8,255 bases of DNA from Cyclobacteriaceae bacterium (GTDB taxonomy: Bacteria > Bacteroidota > Bacteroidia > Cytophagales > Cyclobacteriaceae), in the NCBI GenBank assembly GCA_025455225.1, contig JALOMY010000116.1, positions 1 through 8,255 on the forward strand, given 5' to 3'. The position numbers and the translations under genes are program-made. The notes under the pieces were generated by a model, which was not told the DNA's origin, did no database searches, and saw only the letters and a list, made by a program, of their open reading frames with translations. Positions 7,049 through 8,255 of this stretch are shown in pieces; the stretch's first letter is position 1, and the number at the start of each line of letters is the position of its first letter.

Positions 7049-7942
7049 CTAAAGATTATAAAATCGGATGGCATTACCACCCATGATCTGTTGTTTTTCT
7101 GAATCTGATAATTGGCTGATGTAGTTTTCAACCAGGGCTGCTTGCTGATCGTAACTGGCCGCCACTAAACATACGGGCCAGTCAGAACCGTACATTACGC
7201 GGTTTGCACCAAAGCATTCAAGGATTGTTTCCATATAAGGATGAAAATCCTCAGGCTTCCAGTATTTCCAGTCGGCTTCTGTTACCATGCCCGATAGTTT
7301 ACACATCACATTCGGGAATTGCGCCAATTCCTTCATGTATAATTTCCAGGGCTGCAGAAGTTTTTCTTTAATCAATGGTTTGGCGAGATGGTCAACTACA
7401 AAAGGTTGTTCCGGATGTTCTTTAACAAACTGAACAGCATCCATGCATTGATTAGGGTAGATCAGGATATCGTATGTGAATTGATACTCCTTCAGCAACC
7501 GGATACCTTGTAAGAAATCTTTCTGTAATAGAAATCCAGGAGGTTCGGCCTGGACGATGTGGCGGAAGCCTTTCAGTTTTTTGAATCGGGACAAGTCTTC
7601 CAGTTTCTGTTCGAGAACTGGTGATCGCAAGTCCACCCAACCGACAACGCCTTTAATGAATTCATGCTGTGCAGCCAGTTCCAGGAGAAAATTCGTTTCT
7701 TCATCCGACTGATCGGCTTGCACGGTAACGCAACCATCAATATTGGTTTTTTTTATGAGAGGAGCCAAGTCTTCCGGAAAGAAGTCGCGTTGAATGACTT
7801 TCATTTCATCGGTAATCCATGTGTCACGCACCGGATCGTATTTCCAAAAATGCTGGTGGCTATCAATACGGGATACTGGATCCTGGATACTGGATGCTGG
7901 ATGCTGGATATTGTATTTCGGATGAAATGGGTTGGTGGACAT
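7049..7942 (-). CDS. COG3618 amidohydrolase, probable L-fuconolactonase (or rhamnonolactonase)
   Basis: This 297-residue TIM-barrel hydrolase of the amidohydrolase superfamily opens sugar 1,4/1,5-lactones in the cytoplasm. Visible marks are the metal-site motif IDSHQHFW (26-33, His29 and His31), GFRHIVQ (125-131, Arg127), CKLSG (214-218), the histidine of VDHLAKP (183-189) and the catalytic aspartate in YGSDWPVC (251-258, Asp254). Most relatives begin only a few residues before IDxHQHFW. Here about 25 extra residues precede it, and 14 of them (12-25, IQHPASS then IQDPVSR) are the translation of a heptanucleotide tandem repeat. No other ATG, GTG or TTG start lies between, so the ATG at 7942, 1 base after the upstream stop, is kept. 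Product is inferred from the flanking sugar dehydrogenase, mutarotase and FAH-family hydrolase: conversion of L-fuconolactone to L-fuconate. Confidence 0.9.
   Translation of the reverse strand: MSTNPFHPKYNIQHPASSIQDPVSRIDSHQHFWKYDPVRDTWITDEMKVIQRDFFPEDLAPLIKKTNIDGCVTVQADQSDEETNFLLELAAQHEFIKGVVGWVDLRSPVLEQKLEDLSRFKKLKGFRHIVQAEPPGFLLQKDFLQGIRLLKEYQFTYDILIYPNQCMDAVQFVKEHPEQPFVVDHLAKPLIKEKLLQPWKLYMKELAQFPNVMCKLSGMVTEADWKYWKPEDFHPYMETILECFGANRVMYGSDWPVCLVAASYDQQAALVENYISQLSDSEKQQIMGGNAIRFYNL
7868..7909 (-). repeat. Heptanucleotide tandem repeat inside the lactonase 5' end
   Basis: Six head-to-tail 7-base units read on the minus strand ATCCAGC, ATCCAGC, ATCCAGT, ATCCAGG, ATCCAGT, ATCCCGT. The seventh base varies and only the last unit has a change in the core ATCCAG. 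Because three units are 21 bases, they translate as a 7-residue period (IQHPASS/IQDPVSR). Six units are 42 bases, so the reading frame is kept; gain or loss of one unit would shift it. From memory, arrays of this CCAG(T/C)AT type are dispersed in Bacteroidota genomes, usually outside genes. Confidence 0.85.
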
Positions 7943-7943
7943 G

Positions 7944-8255
7944 CTAAACAGCTACTTGTCGTTGTTGGCCGAGATTTTCTATGCCAAGTTCTACCACATC
8001 ACCACGTTTCAGGTAAACCGGTGGAACAAATCCCAACCCGACACCCGATGGCGTACCGGTGGAGATCACATCACCGGGTAAAAGCGTCATGAACTGGCTG
8101 ATGTAGCTTACCAGGTAGGGCACTTCAAAAATCATGCAACTCTTTCCTTTTACCCATTGCCCGTTGCGCTCCAGTTGAAATTCACGCTCGCTGTAATCGT
8201 TGTGCAGGCAATAACCGGCAACGTAGTTCAGTGCTTCATGCTCATTTACATAGCA
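7944..8255 (-). CDS. FAH-family hydrolase, C-terminal part; likely 2,4-diketo-3-deoxy-L-fuconate hydrolase with internal deletion
   Basis: The frame is open from the right edge to a TAG at 7944-7946: 103 residues, the start lying outside the window. An ATG at 8135 is internal, not a start. The visible part has the FAH-family segment VAGYCLHNDYSEREFQLER (12-30, with the metal-binding type Asp20), GQWVKGKSC (32-40), and the C-terminal LPGDVISTGTPSGVGLG (59-75) and YLKRGDVVELGIE (81-93). These mark the group that hydrolyses 2,4-diketo acids; in the L-fucose pathway the products are pyruvate and L-lactate. In relatives, KGKSC is followed by DTFxPLGP and some 40 more residues before the MIF.VP segment. 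Here Cys40 is followed directly by MIFEVPYLVSYISQ, so a block near the active site seems missing in frame. Activity is therefore doubtful. It is the first visible gene of the tightly packed cluster; the lactonase starts 1 base after its stop. Confidence 0.88.
   Translation of the reverse strand, partial: CYVNEHEALNYVAGYCLHNDYSEREFQLERNGQWVKGKSCMIFEVPYLVSYISQFMTLLPGDVISTGTPSGVGLGFVPPVYLKRGDVVELGIENLGQQRQVAV

Noticed and set aside
7664..8092. Plus-strand 142-residue open frame opposite the lactonase and FAH genes
   Set aside because: It is antisense to two clear genes, and part of it is just the complement of the heptamer repeat translated (ILDTGCWMLDI).
7944..8135. Separate small gene starting at 8135
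   Set aside because: The frame stays open to the window edge and the upstream residues are typical FAH-family sequence, so the ATG is internal.
1..8255. CRISPR array, tRNA, rRNA, insertion sequence or phage genes
   Set aside because: No spaced direct repeats, cloverleaf-like segments, transposase or phage-like proteins were seen; the repeats present are one short tandem array and isolated palindromes.

Overview
The window looks like part of a Bacteroidota chromosome, probably of the Cytophagales type (the order is inference). Every start codon is preceded by A/T-rich sequence without a Shine-Dalgarno motif. The one clear promoter-like element is the TAnnTTTG -7 box of this phylum. Two short repeat types that I associate from memory with such genomes are present: CCAGTAT-like heptamers and a TTTGCGTCTTTGCGG palindrome.

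Layout. Positions 1-331 hold no convincing complete gene; there may be the first codons of a reverse-strand gene at the left edge, and there is a strong inverted repeat at 99-132. A plus-strand major facilitator permease of unknown substrate (332-1651) converges on everything else, which is on the minus strand. Reading that strand from the right edge leftwards: the C-terminal part of a fumarylacetoacetate hydrolase (FAH) family enzyme, a COG3618 amidohydrolase/lactonase, an SDR sugar dehydrogenase, a FucP-family permease, a RhaM/DUF718-type mutarotase, an Ldh-family NAD(P) oxidoreductase, and finally an ABC-F ATPase of the YbiT/YkpA subgroup. The first four are packed with 1, 2 and 4 base gaps and are surely co-transcribed. 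The mutarotase and the Ldh-family gene follow with 60 and 83 base gaps. The ABC-F gene lies 124 bases further on, has its own promoter candidate and is probably an unrelated neighbour.

How the genes fit together. The set matches the non-phosphorylating (diketo-hydrolase) degradation of a 6-deoxy-hexose, most likely L-fucose, with L-rhamnose as the alternative. FucP-type uptake is followed by anomer conversion by the mutarotase, C1 oxidation to the lactone by the SDR, lactone opening by the amidohydrolase, dehydration and a second oxidation by enzymes not in the window, and cleavage of the diketo acid to pyruvate plus L-lactate by the FAH enzyme. The Ldh-family enzyme could oxidise the lactate or act on a sugar-acid intermediate.

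Main points for a second look: an apparent in-frame internal deletion in the FAH enzyme; a heptanucleotide tandem repeat translated into the N-terminus of the lactonase; a 61-base palindromic element just upstream of the Ldh-family gene that creates a false upstream start; replacement of the proton-coupling aspartate in the FucP-like permease; and a degenerate second Walker A in the ABC-F protein.
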